From: Candidatus Fibrimonadales bacterium
Lineage (GTDB): Bacteria > Fibrobacterota > Fibrobacteria > Fibrobacterales > Fibrobacteraceae
Length of the DNA stretch: 6,366 nt
Assembly (NCBI GenBank): GCA_009788135.1
Contig: WQSA01000125.1
Coordinates: forward strand, 698 to 7,063
Direction of reading: 5' to 3'
Shown: positions 1-6,366 of the stretch, piece by piece
Position numbering within the stretch: the first letter of the stretch is position 1
How the letters are laid out: each line of letters opens with the position of its first letter
Program-made: the position numbers and the translations under genes
Notes under the pieces: model-generated
Databases searched by the model: none
Seen by the model: only the letters and a program-made list of their open reading frames with translations
Told to the model about the DNA's origin: nothing

Positions 1-3000
1 ACTCTTAACCATCCGCTTGAAGATGAAATGGAAATCTGGGTTACAAAAGTTGCGGAAAGCGGTCTTTTTGTAAATGCAGGCGCAGAACCCGAAGATTATA
101 AATATTTTGAAGCCGATGAAGGAAGCCAAATATTTTACGAGGCGGTTGGCAAATTGAAAATGGTACCGGGCTACGATATAGATCTCAGCAAAACAGAAAT
201 TCAATTTACTGCGCTATCAGGATATAGTGCCAGCACGCCAGCTGAATATGAGATTGAGGTGACGAACATTGGGAAAACCATAAATCACCTGAGAGCTTAC
301 ACTGCTGGGGAGCATGCCGACTATTTTATTCTTGATACAACGAAACTCGGCGGCAATATGATCCTCAATGCTGTGCAAAAATTTACAGTAAAGCCAAAAG
401 CAGAGCTTGGAGCCGGCATATATAAAGCGTTCGTTTTGGTATCTGGCCAGATAGGCGAAGATGAATTTGGCCCAGCCGTTATGCGGCGAATTGAAGTGGA
501 ATTTAAGGTAAGCGAGCAATTTAAATTTCAAGTGACAGTAGAGGCGGGAGAATCTTTTGCCATACCGCTTAACGGAAAATTAGGCGGCGATCTTAACTGG
601 GGAAAACCGTATAACTGGCTCATAGATTGGGGCGATGGAACTCCGCCGGAAACAAAAAGCAATTTCATAGATGGCGCTCCGCAAAACAGTTTAACCAGCA
701 ACGGCATTCCCCATATTTATGCAACAGCAAACACCTACACAATAACCATTACATCCGCAGGTTTGCCAGACGCATGGCTTGGAGCCTTTGGATTCAACGA
801 AAATCCCAATGCCAACAAAGCGAAAATAACAAAGCTGATAACTCCTTTCTCTGCGATTATGACTCGCACTCAAGCACAGATTAACGGGACATCGCCTATG
901 CCAACTCATGAATGGGCTTATGCGTTTTATGGCTGCGAAAATATGGTTATAGGCGATGATTTTAACATTCCGTTTTTAAATCAAAATGATGCAGATAGAG
1001 AAGGCGTGTTTTACGCTACTTTTGCAGGCATTACTGCTGAACAGAATCGTGATATTCTAACTATTGTTGATAGTTATATATTGTTGCCGCAAAATGCTAA
1101 ATTTACCTTTGCCGGCAGCACCGGTTTTGATGATCATCAGTGGTTTAACGCATTATGGGGTGGCGAAGTAGTTCAAGACATAAAAGGATTTACAGCTAAA
1201 GTTCAAGAATTCGCAAACTTTTCTCATGATGTTACAGCACGTTGCATTGGTTTTGATATTGATAAACCCTTTACAATTAGCGGCCCCGGAACATTCACCA
1301 TAGAAGGTAATAGTAGTTGGTTCAATGAAAGTCTCAAACGTAGTTTCGATGGCATACTCTTTACCGTAGAAGACGGTGCTAATTTAGTTTTGGAAAATGT
1401 TGTTATTTACGATAATAACGCTTCTCATAAAAAACCGCTTGTAAATGTGATAAGCGGCGAACTTTCAATAGGACAAGCAGTAGTGTTCGGAATAGGCAAC
1501 GATATAGGAGAAGTTGTTCAAGGCGACTACTCTTATCTTGAAGAAGGCGCTCTTATTATTGCTTGGAGCGGAGAAAACAATGCTTATGACGCATATACGA
1601 GCGAAGACTTGGCAATTGATAATACTCTCACAATAGATAGCGTTTATTGGAAAAAATTTGACGGAATTTATTGTGATGTCCGTTATAGACACTTCAGTAA
1701 TTCCGGATATATTAAGCTTAGCCAAAAATGCTCCGAAGACCGCACGCTTTACTTTGACCAAAGCGATGGCAAATTTTATGCAAGCGACGAAGAATACGAT
1801 GATATTAACCAGCATCCTCCATATATTATTTTTAGCCCGAAAAACGTTGTTGACATACCAAACGTAACCTGGGACCCCGAATCAAATAGATTGACTTTCT
1901 CCGATGGCGTAGGATGGAAAACCACAGCACCGTATGCCCTTTACTTTGTTCAGCCAACCCCCGTAACGCTGGAACTCGAAAATGGCAAAAAAAGCTCTTT
2001 CATTTCAACTCGTGCCAAAGCAGGCAAAACTGATTACAGCGCAGGCATTGTTTCAAGGAACAACCTGACCATAGTCGGAGACGGAAACCTGGAAGCGATT
2101 GGCGGCAGCGCAGACCTGAGCAACGGCATATACTCCCAAGCCGGGCTCACCATTACCATGAGCAACAAAACGAATATTGTAGAAGCAATAGGAAAAACCA
2201 ACGGATTTAATTCCGCAACCGGCAGCTTGGCAATAAACGGCGGCACATTCATCGCATCCGGCGAAACAGAAGCTCTTCCCAACCTGGTCAATGGCGTTTT
2301 ATTTCATGGCGACTACAGTTGGTGGTACAACCAAACGCCTGGCATCCAATCATCTTATGCCTATAATGCCACCCACGAATGGCTGAAGTTTGAAGTTGAC
2401 CCGCCGAGTTACGCATTTTATGCCACAACATCTACATATACGCCAATAATTAACTCCGAAAAGGTAACAGTCAATCTAACACGCAGGGATGTTAAAAACA
2501 AGGGAGCTATTGACCCAACATTCTCCGGCCCGCACATCGTTAATGTAACTTTCGCCAACGCATCTAATCCATCTAATCTCCGAAGCGCCGAGAGCAGGGA
2601 AGTTATTTTTAACGAAGGAGTAGGAGACTATACCGATTTGACGTTCAGTAGCAATGATAGCTTAATCCTCTGGTTTGCAATAGATGACATTCGCGCAATA
2701 AACCCTGTAATAATAACCCCGGTGATAGAGCCGACTTATGGCATATCTCTTAACAGAATATTATTTGTGTTCAACGAAGAAATGCAAAATTACTTGCCGC
2801 AAGAACCGCTGACAGTTACCATAATTAACGAAGGAAACCAGCCAACTGGACTGTTGACAATTGTAGAGCCGGAAAAATTCGCAATTTCAAGAGGCCAAAT
2901 GCCAGCAGTAAAACTGCCATTAACCATAGTACAATCAATCCCAGTAGGCGGAACAGCTACATTACAAATTACGCCTGCCAATAATCTGCCTCCTGGAAAA

Positions 3001-4125
3001 TACGAAGAAACAATAACGATTAGCGGCGAACACGATATTGAAGCGGAAATTAAAGTGAGCTTTACGGTAAAGAGCAAACTACCGGGAGAAGATGTTGAGA
3101 CTCCAATCCTGCACAGCAAAACAACAAACAGCATCTTTATCTTAGCAAACGCAAAACCAAACTCAGGGCAAGAAGTTGAATATGCAATTCTCCGAGCAGA
3201 TTCCGATGAAGAACTTGAATGGCTTTCTTTCAATGATCTCCTTGCAATATTGCAATTCAACGATTTGGGCGTAAATACAGCCTACAACATCTATGCTCGC
3301 ACAAAAGAAAACAACAACTACAAGGCTGGCACTATCTCAGCTCCCCTGTCAGTCACAACCGATATAATGCAAGGCGAAAATGTTGAGACTCCAATCCTGC
3401 ATGGCAAAACAACAAACAGCATAATTATCTTAGCAAATTCAAAGCCAAGCACCGGGCAGGAAGTTGAATATGCAATTCGCATAACATCTTCTGATGAAGA
3501 GCTTGTTTGGATTTCTTTTGATGAACTCCTTGACACTTTGCAATTTGACGGTTTAGACAGAAACACAGCATACGATATCTACGCTCGCGCAAAAGCAAAC
3601 GACACCTATGCCGCAGGCAAAATTTCAGCCCCCTTGCAAGTTACAACCGATGCCGCTAGCGCTGATGATTGCACCCCGTTTACGCAAATAGCAATACTGC
3701 GCTGGGGCAACACAATGACGGTAATCGACAACCCTGAAAACAACGGGGGATTGGACAATCTCTCCAACTTCGTCTGGTTCAAAGACGGCGTAGAACTCGA
3801 AAATGGCAAAAATCAATCTTGGTCTGCAGGTCCAAACATCACCGATAAATACCCTCCAGGCAAATACCACGTGGCAATGACTTCCGGTGACAGGCGCATT
3901 GTCAGTTGCGAATACGAAGTTTTACCGCCGCAAATAGTTCAAAAAACTTTCGCCATAGACTGGAGCAATGTTGAATTCGCAGATGTGTACAGCGTATCTG
4001 GCAAACACTTGGCAAAAATAAGCACAGCCGCAGAACTGCGACAAATCAAAAACGCCTATGTTCTGGCAATAAAAACCAAAACCGGCAAAAAACAAACAAT
4101 CAAAGCAACGGAGGCTGCAAGATGA
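1..4125 (+). CDS. Large multidomain cell-surface protein, 5'-partial (probable T9SS-type cargo)
   Basis: The reading frame is open from base 1, so the true start lies left of the window. The first Met (28) has no clear Shine-Dalgarno and no signal peptide. There are 1374 visible residues, numbered here from base 1. Modules seen by eye: Ig-like ASPM/SPD-2/Hydin-style domain (about 58-173); PKD-like domain with DWGDGT at 209-214 and HIYATANTYTITIT from 238, followed by a BspA-like stretch (AFYGCENM); beta-helix-like region (about 400-520, e.g. FTISGPGTFTIEGN); region like carbohydrate-binding repeat domains (about 644-760, NLTIVGDGNLEAIGG); second Ig-like domain (about 913-1026); two FN3-like repeats (1029-1220); Ig-like domain with VWFKDG (about 1221-1310); C-terminal domain (about 1313-1374) with VYSVSGKHLAKIS then NAYVLAIKTKTGKKQTIKA, resembling a T9SS type A sorting domain. 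Such modules are typical of secreted adhesins or glycan-binding proteins, so the role is probably surface binding; no catalytic motif is seen. It overlaps the next gene by 4 bp. Specific function unknown. Confidence 0.92.
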   Translation, partial: TLNHPLEDEMEIWVTKVAESGLFVNAGAEPEDYKYFEADEGSQIFYEAVGKLKMVPGYDIDLSKTEIQFTALSGYSASTPAEYEIEVTNIGKTINHLRAYTAGEHADYFILDTTKLGGNMILNAVQKFTVKPKAELGAGIYKAFVLVSGQIGEDEFGPAVMRRIEVEFKVSEQFKFQVTVEAGESFAIPLNGKLGGDLNWGKPYNWLIDWGDGTPPETKSNFIDGAPQNSLTSNGIPHIYATANTYTITITSAGLPDAWLGAFGFNENPNANKAKITKLITPFSAIMTRTQAQINGTSPMPTHEWAYAFYGCENMVIGDDFNIPFLNQNDADREGVFYATFAGITAEQNRDILTIVDSYILLPQNAKFTFAGSTGFDDHQWFNALWGGEVVQDIKGFTAKVQEFANFSHDVTARCIGFDIDKPFTISGPGTFTIEGNSSWFNESLKRSFDGILFTVEDGANLVLENVVIYDNNASHKKPLVNVISGELSIGQAVVFGIGNDIGEVVQGDYSYLEEGALIIAWSGENNAYDAYTSEDLAIDNTLTIDSVYWKKFDGIYCDVRYRHFSNSGYIKLSQKCSEDRTLYFDQSDGKFYASDEEYDDINQHPPYIIFSPKNVVDIPNVTWDPESNRLTFSDGVGWKTTAPYALYFVQPTPVTLELENGKKSSFISTRAKAGKTDYSAGIVSRNNLTIVGDGNLEAIGGSADLSNGIYSQAGLTITMSNKTNIVEAIGKTNGFNSATGSLAINGGTFIASGETEALPNLVNGVLFHGDYSWWYNQTPGIQSSYAYNATHEWLKFEVDPPSYAFYATTSTYTPIINSEKVTVNLTRRDVKNKGAIDPTFSGPHIVNVTFANASNPSNLRSAESREVIFNEGVGDYTDLTFSSNDSLILWFAIDDIRAINPVIITPVIEPTYGISLNRILFVFNEEMQNYLPQEPLTVTIINEGNQPTGLLTIVEPEKFAISRGQMPAVKLPLTIVQSIPVGGTATLQITPANNLPPGKYEETITISGEHDIEAEIKVSFTVKSKLPGEDVETPILHSKTTNSIFILANAKPNSGQEVEYAILRADSDEELEWLSFNDLLAILQFNDLGVNTAYNIYARTKENNNYKAGTISAPLSVTTDIMQGENVETPILHGKTTNSIIILANSKPSTGQEVEYAIRITSSDEELVWISFDELLDTLQFDGLDRNTAYDIYARAKANDTYAAGKISAPLQVTTDAASADDCTPFTQIAILRWGNTMTVIDNPENNGGLDNLSNFVWFKDGVELENGKNQSWSAGPNITDKYPPGKYHVAMTSGDRRIVSCEYEVLPPQIVQKTFAIDWSNVEFADVYSVSGKHLAKISTAAELRQIKNAYVLAIKTKTGKKQTIKATEAAR
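172..519 (+). other. Ig-like (ASPM/SPD-2/Hydin-style) domain, copy A
   Basis: The encoded segment runs from YDIDLSKTEIQF to IEVEFKVSEQ. It has the pattern of bacterial Ig-like domains: an opening strand, EIEVTNIG (the VTI.N.G signature), a DYFIL strand, then FTVKPKAELGAGIYKAFVLVSG and a closing IEVEFKV strand. A diverged second copy lies at 2737-3078. Such domains act as structural spacers in surface proteins. The family assignment is by eye. Confidence 0.55.
520..756 (+). other. PKD-like domain
   Basis: The segment carries WLIDWGDGTPPET, followed about 24 residues later by GIPHIYATANTYTITIT. This is the WGDGT...H.Y...G.YTITI layout of PKD-type beta-sandwich domains. The region after it (about 900-1030, with AYAFYGCENM) recalls the BspA-like segments that often follow such domains in surface proteins. 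The expected Gly before TYTI is Asn here. Confidence 0.6.
2737..3078 (+). other. Ig-like (ASPM/SPD-2/Hydin-style) domain, copy B
   Basis: The segment starts at YGISLNRILFVF and ends at KVSFTVKSK. It shares with copy A (172-519) the order TVTIINEGNQ, a KFAIS strand, TLQITPANNLPPGKYEETITISG and a closing KVSFTV strand. It directly precedes the two FN3-like repeats. The probable role is as a spacer module. Confidence 0.55.
3085..3660 (+). repeat. Two tandem 96-residue FN3-like repeats
   Basis: Two copies of 288 bp lie head to tail at 3085-3372 and 3373-3660. They start with GEDVETPILH and GENVETPILH. By my hand alignment 65 of 96 residues are identical, with no gap. Shared blocks include TTNSI, GQEVEYAI, NTAY.IYAR.K and the closing ISAPL.VTTD, which is the strand layout of fibronectin type III-like domains. 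DNA identity is highest in the first third of each copy, which suggests a recent in-frame duplication. These are probable spacer or ligand-binding modules of the surface protein. Confidence 0.88.
3937..4122 (+). other. C-terminal T9SS type A-like sorting domain
   Basis: The last about 62 residues contain FADVYSVSGKHLAKIS, a short variable part, then NAYVLAIKTKTGKKQTIKATE. Type A sorting domains of T9SS cargo have the layout (V/I)Y...G..(V/L)..., then G.Y.(V/L)......G....K. The Gly usually found before Y.V is Asn-Ala here, so the match is imperfect. Position at the extreme C terminus, after an Ig-like domain, fits a sorting signal. Known in the family: this domain directs export across the outer membrane and is cleaved off. 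For this protein that is inference. Confidence 0.5.
4110..4114 (+). promoter_or_regulatory. Shine-Dalgarno of the OmpA-barrel gene
   Basis: GGAGG sits 7 bases before the ATG at 4122, inside the last codons of the upstream gene. It fixes the start of the downstream gene. Together with the ATGA stop/start overlap it supports translational coupling. Confidence 0.85.
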
Positions 4126-5561
4126 AAGCATTTCCACAAATCCTGAAAATTCTGATAATTCTGGGAATTCTGGTCCAGACAACTTTTGCATACGAATTCT
4201 CCATCTATGGCGGCGGCGGTTTGCACACATTCATGTACGATGTGAAAGACGATGATAAAAGCCACGGGTTCGGCGGCCTTTTCGGGCTTGGCTACTCCTA
4301 TTTCTTCACTTCTAACTGGGGTGTGGGAACCGGGTTGGAATTGGCATTCTACAATGCCGAGTACAAGCTTAAAAATTATAGCCAGCAGCCATATATGACT
4401 GCAGACTACGAAGGCGCGCCATTTGAATTCTACAGCCAGATACAAAATTACCAGGAAGAGCAAAACGCAATGTTGCTGCAAATACCGCTTATGCTGCAAT
4501 ACCAGTCAAGTAAAATGCACAACAATGCATTTTACTATGCAGCGGGCGCAAAAATAGGCATTCCGTTAACGGGAACGAATAAAAGCTCGGCAGCTTCAGT
4601 AACAAATAGCGGTAAATACTATTACGAAAACGACACATACCCCACTCAAAGATTTATGGGATTTGGCACTTTTGAAGGGGAAAAAAGCAAAAAGGATTTA
4701 TCTATGCAAACCTCGGTTTTGCTTTCTACGGAAGCAGGCATGAAATGGAAGCTAAGCGAATCGTGGCGGCTTTACACCGGTGTCTATTTTGATTACGGGC
4801 TTAATTCCATAACAAAAAGGAACAATTCCGACAGAGCCGTAGAATATATAACTCTTGACGATGGGGGGACCTTTGCGCTAAACAGCTTGGTTGACGAAGC
4901 CATACCGCTTGCCATTGGTCTCAAACTGAAAGTCTCGTTTGATGCCGGAGCGATAGAAGAAGCGGAGGAACGCCGCAGAGCGGAAGAGGCAGAAGCTCGC
5001 CGCAGAGCGGAAGAAGAAGCTGCACGTTTGGCAGCAGCGGAAGATGCTCTCCGCAAAGCAGACGAAGACAGGGAAGCGGCACGCTTGGCAGCGGCAGCGG
5101 CAGCAGCACGCAGAGCCGCAGAGCTTGAAGCGGCTCGCATGGCGGCTATTGGAACGGGCAAGGCCGAAAATCTGCAAGCGAGAATTGACTCCATTCAGAA
5201 TCAGGTGCTGAACGATTTCCGCATCACGCAAACCAAGCCAAGCAAAAAGCAAATTCCAGCATTGGATGCGATAATAGAGTTGCTGAAAGACCACCCGGAA
5301 CTGCGCTTTTACCTGAACGGCCACACCTGCGACAAAGGGGACAAAGAAATTAACAAGCATGTAGGCTATGAGCGAGCCAAAGCGGTTAGAGACTATGTTG
5401 TAGCTAAAGGCATTGACGAAAGCCGAGTGCTAGGCATAGGTTCCAAACTTTACTACGAGCCGTTGGTTCCAAACATCAGCGAAGACAATCGCAGAAAGAA
5501 CAGGAGAGTGGAGTTTGTGATTGAGAAGTGGCTACCAGTTGAGGACGATCAGGAAGAGTAA
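4122..5561 (+). CDS. Outer-membrane beta-barrel protein with C-terminal OmpA peptidoglycan-binding domain
   Basis: A complete 479-residue protein. Residues 1-23 are a signal peptide (Lys2, hydrophobic ILKILIILGILV, probable cut after TFA). There is no lipobox Cys. Residues 24-273 have alternating aromatic and Gly-rich strands (e.g. GGLFGLGYSYFFTSNWGVGTG, and AIGLKLKVSF ending in Phe), as in outer-membrane barrels. Residues 276-342 are a charged Ala/Glu/Arg-rich, probably helical or coiled-coil linker, TolA-like in composition. Residues about 359-468 are an OmpA-C domain: LRFYLNGHTCDKG, N411, ERAKAVRDYVVAKGIDESRV and NRRKNRRVEFVI. This family binds peptidoglycan from the periplasm. R418 matches the conserved diaminopimelate-contacting Arg; the paired Asp of GHTD is Cys403. 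The tail is acidic (VEDDQEE). The gene overlaps the large surface-protein gene by ATGA, so the two are probably one operon. The role may be an envelope anchor, or an export or retention partner for that protein (inference). Confidence 0.93.
   Translation: MKAFPQILKILIILGILVQTTFAYEFSIYGGGGLHTFMYDVKDDDKSHGFGGLFGLGYSYFFTSNWGVGTGLELAFYNAEYKLKNYSQQPYMTADYEGAPFEFYSQIQNYQEEQNAMLLQIPLMLQYQSSKMHNNAFYYAAGAKIGIPLTGTNKSSAASVTNSGKYYYENDTYPTQRFMGFGTFEGEKSKKDLSMQTSVLLSTEAGMKWKLSESWRLYTGVYFDYGLNSITKRNNSDRAVEYITLDDGGTFALNSLVDEAIPLAIGLKLKVSFDAGAIEEAEERRRAEEAEARRRAEEEAARLAAAEDALRKADEDREAARLAAAAAAARRAAELEAARMAAIGTGKAENLQARIDSIQNQVLNDFRITQTKPSKKQIPALDAIIELLKDHPELRFYLNGHTCDKGDKEINKHVGYERAKAVRDYVVAKGIDESRVLGIGSKLYYEPLVPNISEDNRRKNRRVEFVIEKWLPVEDDQEE
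4971..5014 (+). repeat. 27-bp-period repeat in the coiled-coil linker
   Basis: The same 17 bases occur at 4971-4987 and 4998-5014, which is 27 bp (9 residues) apart, encoding RRRAEE-type units. Similar but looser Ala-rich units follow at about 5022 and 5079 (ARLAAAE and ARLAAAA). The linker therefore seems to have grown by short in-frame duplications, and its length could vary between strains. Confidence 0.7.
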
Positions 5562-5570
5562 AATCTTGTG

Positions 5571-5608
5571 GTTTCTGGTCTACAAATATGAATAGCTAGA
5601 CCGGAAAC
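5571..5608. terminator. Possible bidirectional terminator between convergent genes
   Basis: A 12-base left arm (5571-5582) pairs with a 12-base right arm (5597-5608) around a 14-base loop. All pairs are Watson-Crick except one U:G in the + strand RNA, which becomes an A:C mismatch in the - strand RNA. The + side tail is only moderately T-rich (TTAATTCTACTT). On the - strand a TTTT run follows about 8 bases after the stem. The right arm overlaps the stop codon and last codons of the - strand gene. Position between two convergent genes supports the call, but the weak U-tract keeps confidence moderate. Confidence 0.5.
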
Positions 5609-6366
5609 TTAATTCTACTTTCAAAATCCTCTGCCGTTGGCAAAATATTTTCATATTCTTCCGGCAATTTATCAAGTAGCTTAAACTCATTTACGCTGAT
5701 AGGCTTATTTATATCGCGTAAGGCATACTCTGCTATCATTTTCTTCTTATTCTTGCAAAGCAAAATGCCTATTGTCGGATTGTCAGTAGAGCGTTTCAGC
5801 AGGTCATCTACGGCGGAAACATAAAAATTCAATTTACCAGCGAATTCTGGTTTAAAATCTTCCATTTTCAGTTCAATTACTACAAAGCAATTTAGCTTAA
5901 AATTGTAAAACAGCATATCGATGTAAAAATCTTCCTGGTCTATTTCCAAATGATACTGGTGACCGACAAATGAGAAGCCGCTTCCGAGTTCCAGTAAAAA
6001 ATTTGCAATATGCTTTACAAGCTCGTTTTCAACATCTCGTTCAATCATGCCTTTGCGATTTTCTATAAAATCAAAAATATACGGGTCTTTCATTGTTTGT
6101 TGAGCAAGTTCGCTCTGTTGGGGAGGCAGTTTATCATGGAAGTTGTTAGTTTTATCTGCTATCGCTTGGCGTTTATAAAGGTTGCTGTCAATCTGCATAT
6201 CTAGAATATTGCTAGACCAGCCATTTTCAAGAGCTTGCTCTGCATACCAAATACGTTGTTTTTCATCTTCAAGCCGTTCCATAAGGGCAATGTTATGCCG
6301 CCAAGGCAAATTGTGCAACACCTGTTGCACTTTTTCGGAATCTCCGTAAATACGAGCAAATTTTGC
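5596..6366 (-). CDS. YhcG/DUF1016-family PDDEXK nuclease domain protein, 5'-partial
   Basis: The frame is open to the right edge (reading in as AKFARIYGDSEKVQQV), so the start is outside the window; the GTG at 6330 is internal. The 256 visible residues hold the family hallmarks in order: LPWRHNIALMERL, RIWYAEQALENGWS, SDLAQQT-like SELAQQTMKDPYIFDF, ERDVENELVKHIANFLLELGSGF, YHLEIDQEDFYIDMLFYN, CFVVIELKMEDFKPEFAGK, VDDLL, GILLCKNK and EYALRDINKPISV. The putative PDDEXK catalytic residues are present: Asp (codon 5917-5919), Glu (5872-5874) and Lys (5866-5868). Family members such as E. coli YhcG are about 350-375 residues, so roughly 100 N-terminal residues (the DUF1016_N domain) should lie beyond the edge. 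The family is predicted to cut DNA and is often found in variable genome regions; its true role is poorly known. The gene is convergent with the operon and probably unrelated to it. Confidence 0.95.
   Translation of the reverse strand, partial: AKFARIYGDSEKVQQVLHNLPWRHNIALMERLEDEKQRIWYAEQALENGWSSNILDMQIDSNLYKRQAIADKTNNFHDKLPPQQSELAQQTMKDPYIFDFIENRKGMIERDVENELVKHIANFLLELGSGFSFVGHQYHLEIDQEDFYIDMLFYNFKLNCFVVIELKMEDFKPEFAGKLNFYVSAVDDLLKRSTDNPTIGILLCKNKKKMIAEYALRDINKPISVNEFKLLDKLPEEYENILPTAEDFESRIKFPV

Noticed and set aside
627..909. Short open frames on both strands over the PKD-like region
   Set aside because: They overlap a clear coding frame, have low-complexity or His/Cys-heavy products and no start signals.
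2790..3566. Ser-rich open frames on the - strand (156 and 82 codons)
   Set aside because: They lie antisense to the Ig-like and FN3-like modules, and their similarity to each other is only the mirror of the duplicated modules.
1972..3812. 20-base exact repeat (1972-1991 and 3793-3812), both encoding ELENGK in frame
   Set aside because: It is short, isolated and in unrelated modules; chance reuse of common codons explains it.
28..4125. Met codon at 28 as the real start of the large gene
   Set aside because: The frame is open upstream to base 1, no Shine-Dalgarno precedes 28, and the N terminus lacks the signal peptide expected of a surface protein.
4122..4190. Lipoprotein signal for the OmpA-barrel protein
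   Set aside because: There is no Cys after the hydrophobic segment; TFA followed by YEF fits an ordinary signal peptidase I site.
4793..5360. Several Ala/Arg/Leu/Cys-rich open frames on the - strand
   Set aside because: They are antisense readings of the repetitive Ala/Glu/Arg linker codons; they have odd compositions, no ribosome site and no family features.
6010..6204. 64-codon + strand open frame
   Set aside because: It is antisense to the well-recognised YhcG-family gene and has no features of its own.

Overview
The window carries three genes. All look like the chromosome of a Gram-negative bacterium, with an outer membrane shown by a beta-barrel/OmpA protein. The large surface protein is a mosaic of bacterial Ig-like, PKD-like, beta-helix and FN3-like modules. 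It ends in a short domain that resembles a type IX secretion (T9SS) type A sorting domain. That combination points to the Fibrobacterota-Bacteroidota group. I favour Fibrobacterota (Fibromonadales-like) from the general style of the proteins, but the sequence alone does not prove it. GC is moderate, roughly 35-50% by hand count of sample blocks.

Layout. (1) Positions 1-4125, + strand: the 3' part (1374 codons) of a very large, multidomain, probably cell-surface protein whose start lies left of the window. (2) Positions 4122-5561, + strand: a complete outer-membrane protein with a signal peptide, a beta-barrel, an Ala/Glu/Arg-rich helical linker and an OmpA-type peptidoglycan-binding domain. 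Its ATG overlaps the stop codon of gene 1 (ATGA) and has a strong Shine-Dalgarno, so the two genes are almost certainly one translationally coupled operon. (3) A 34-bp gap with an imperfect inverted repeat that could end transcription from both sides. (4) Positions 5596-6366, - strand: the C-terminal part of a YhcG/DUF1016-family PDDEXK nuclease-like protein whose 5' end lies right of the window. No stretch over 300 bp lacks a gene.

How the genes may work together. Genes 1 and 2 look like an exported surface protein and its outer-membrane partner. The OmpA domain would anchor the barrel to peptidoglycan, and the barrel could help export or hold the surface protein. This recalls the SprB-SprF style pairing known from Bacteroidota T9SS, but here the barrel is fused to OmpA; the functional link is an inference. 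The YhcG-family gene is convergent and probably unrelated in function.

The best leads are the coupled surface-protein/OmpA-barrel pair, the Cys in place of the usual peptidoglycan-binding Asp of the OmpA domain, and the recently duplicated FN3-like modules. I see no RNA genes, CRISPR array, insertion sequence or attachment site.
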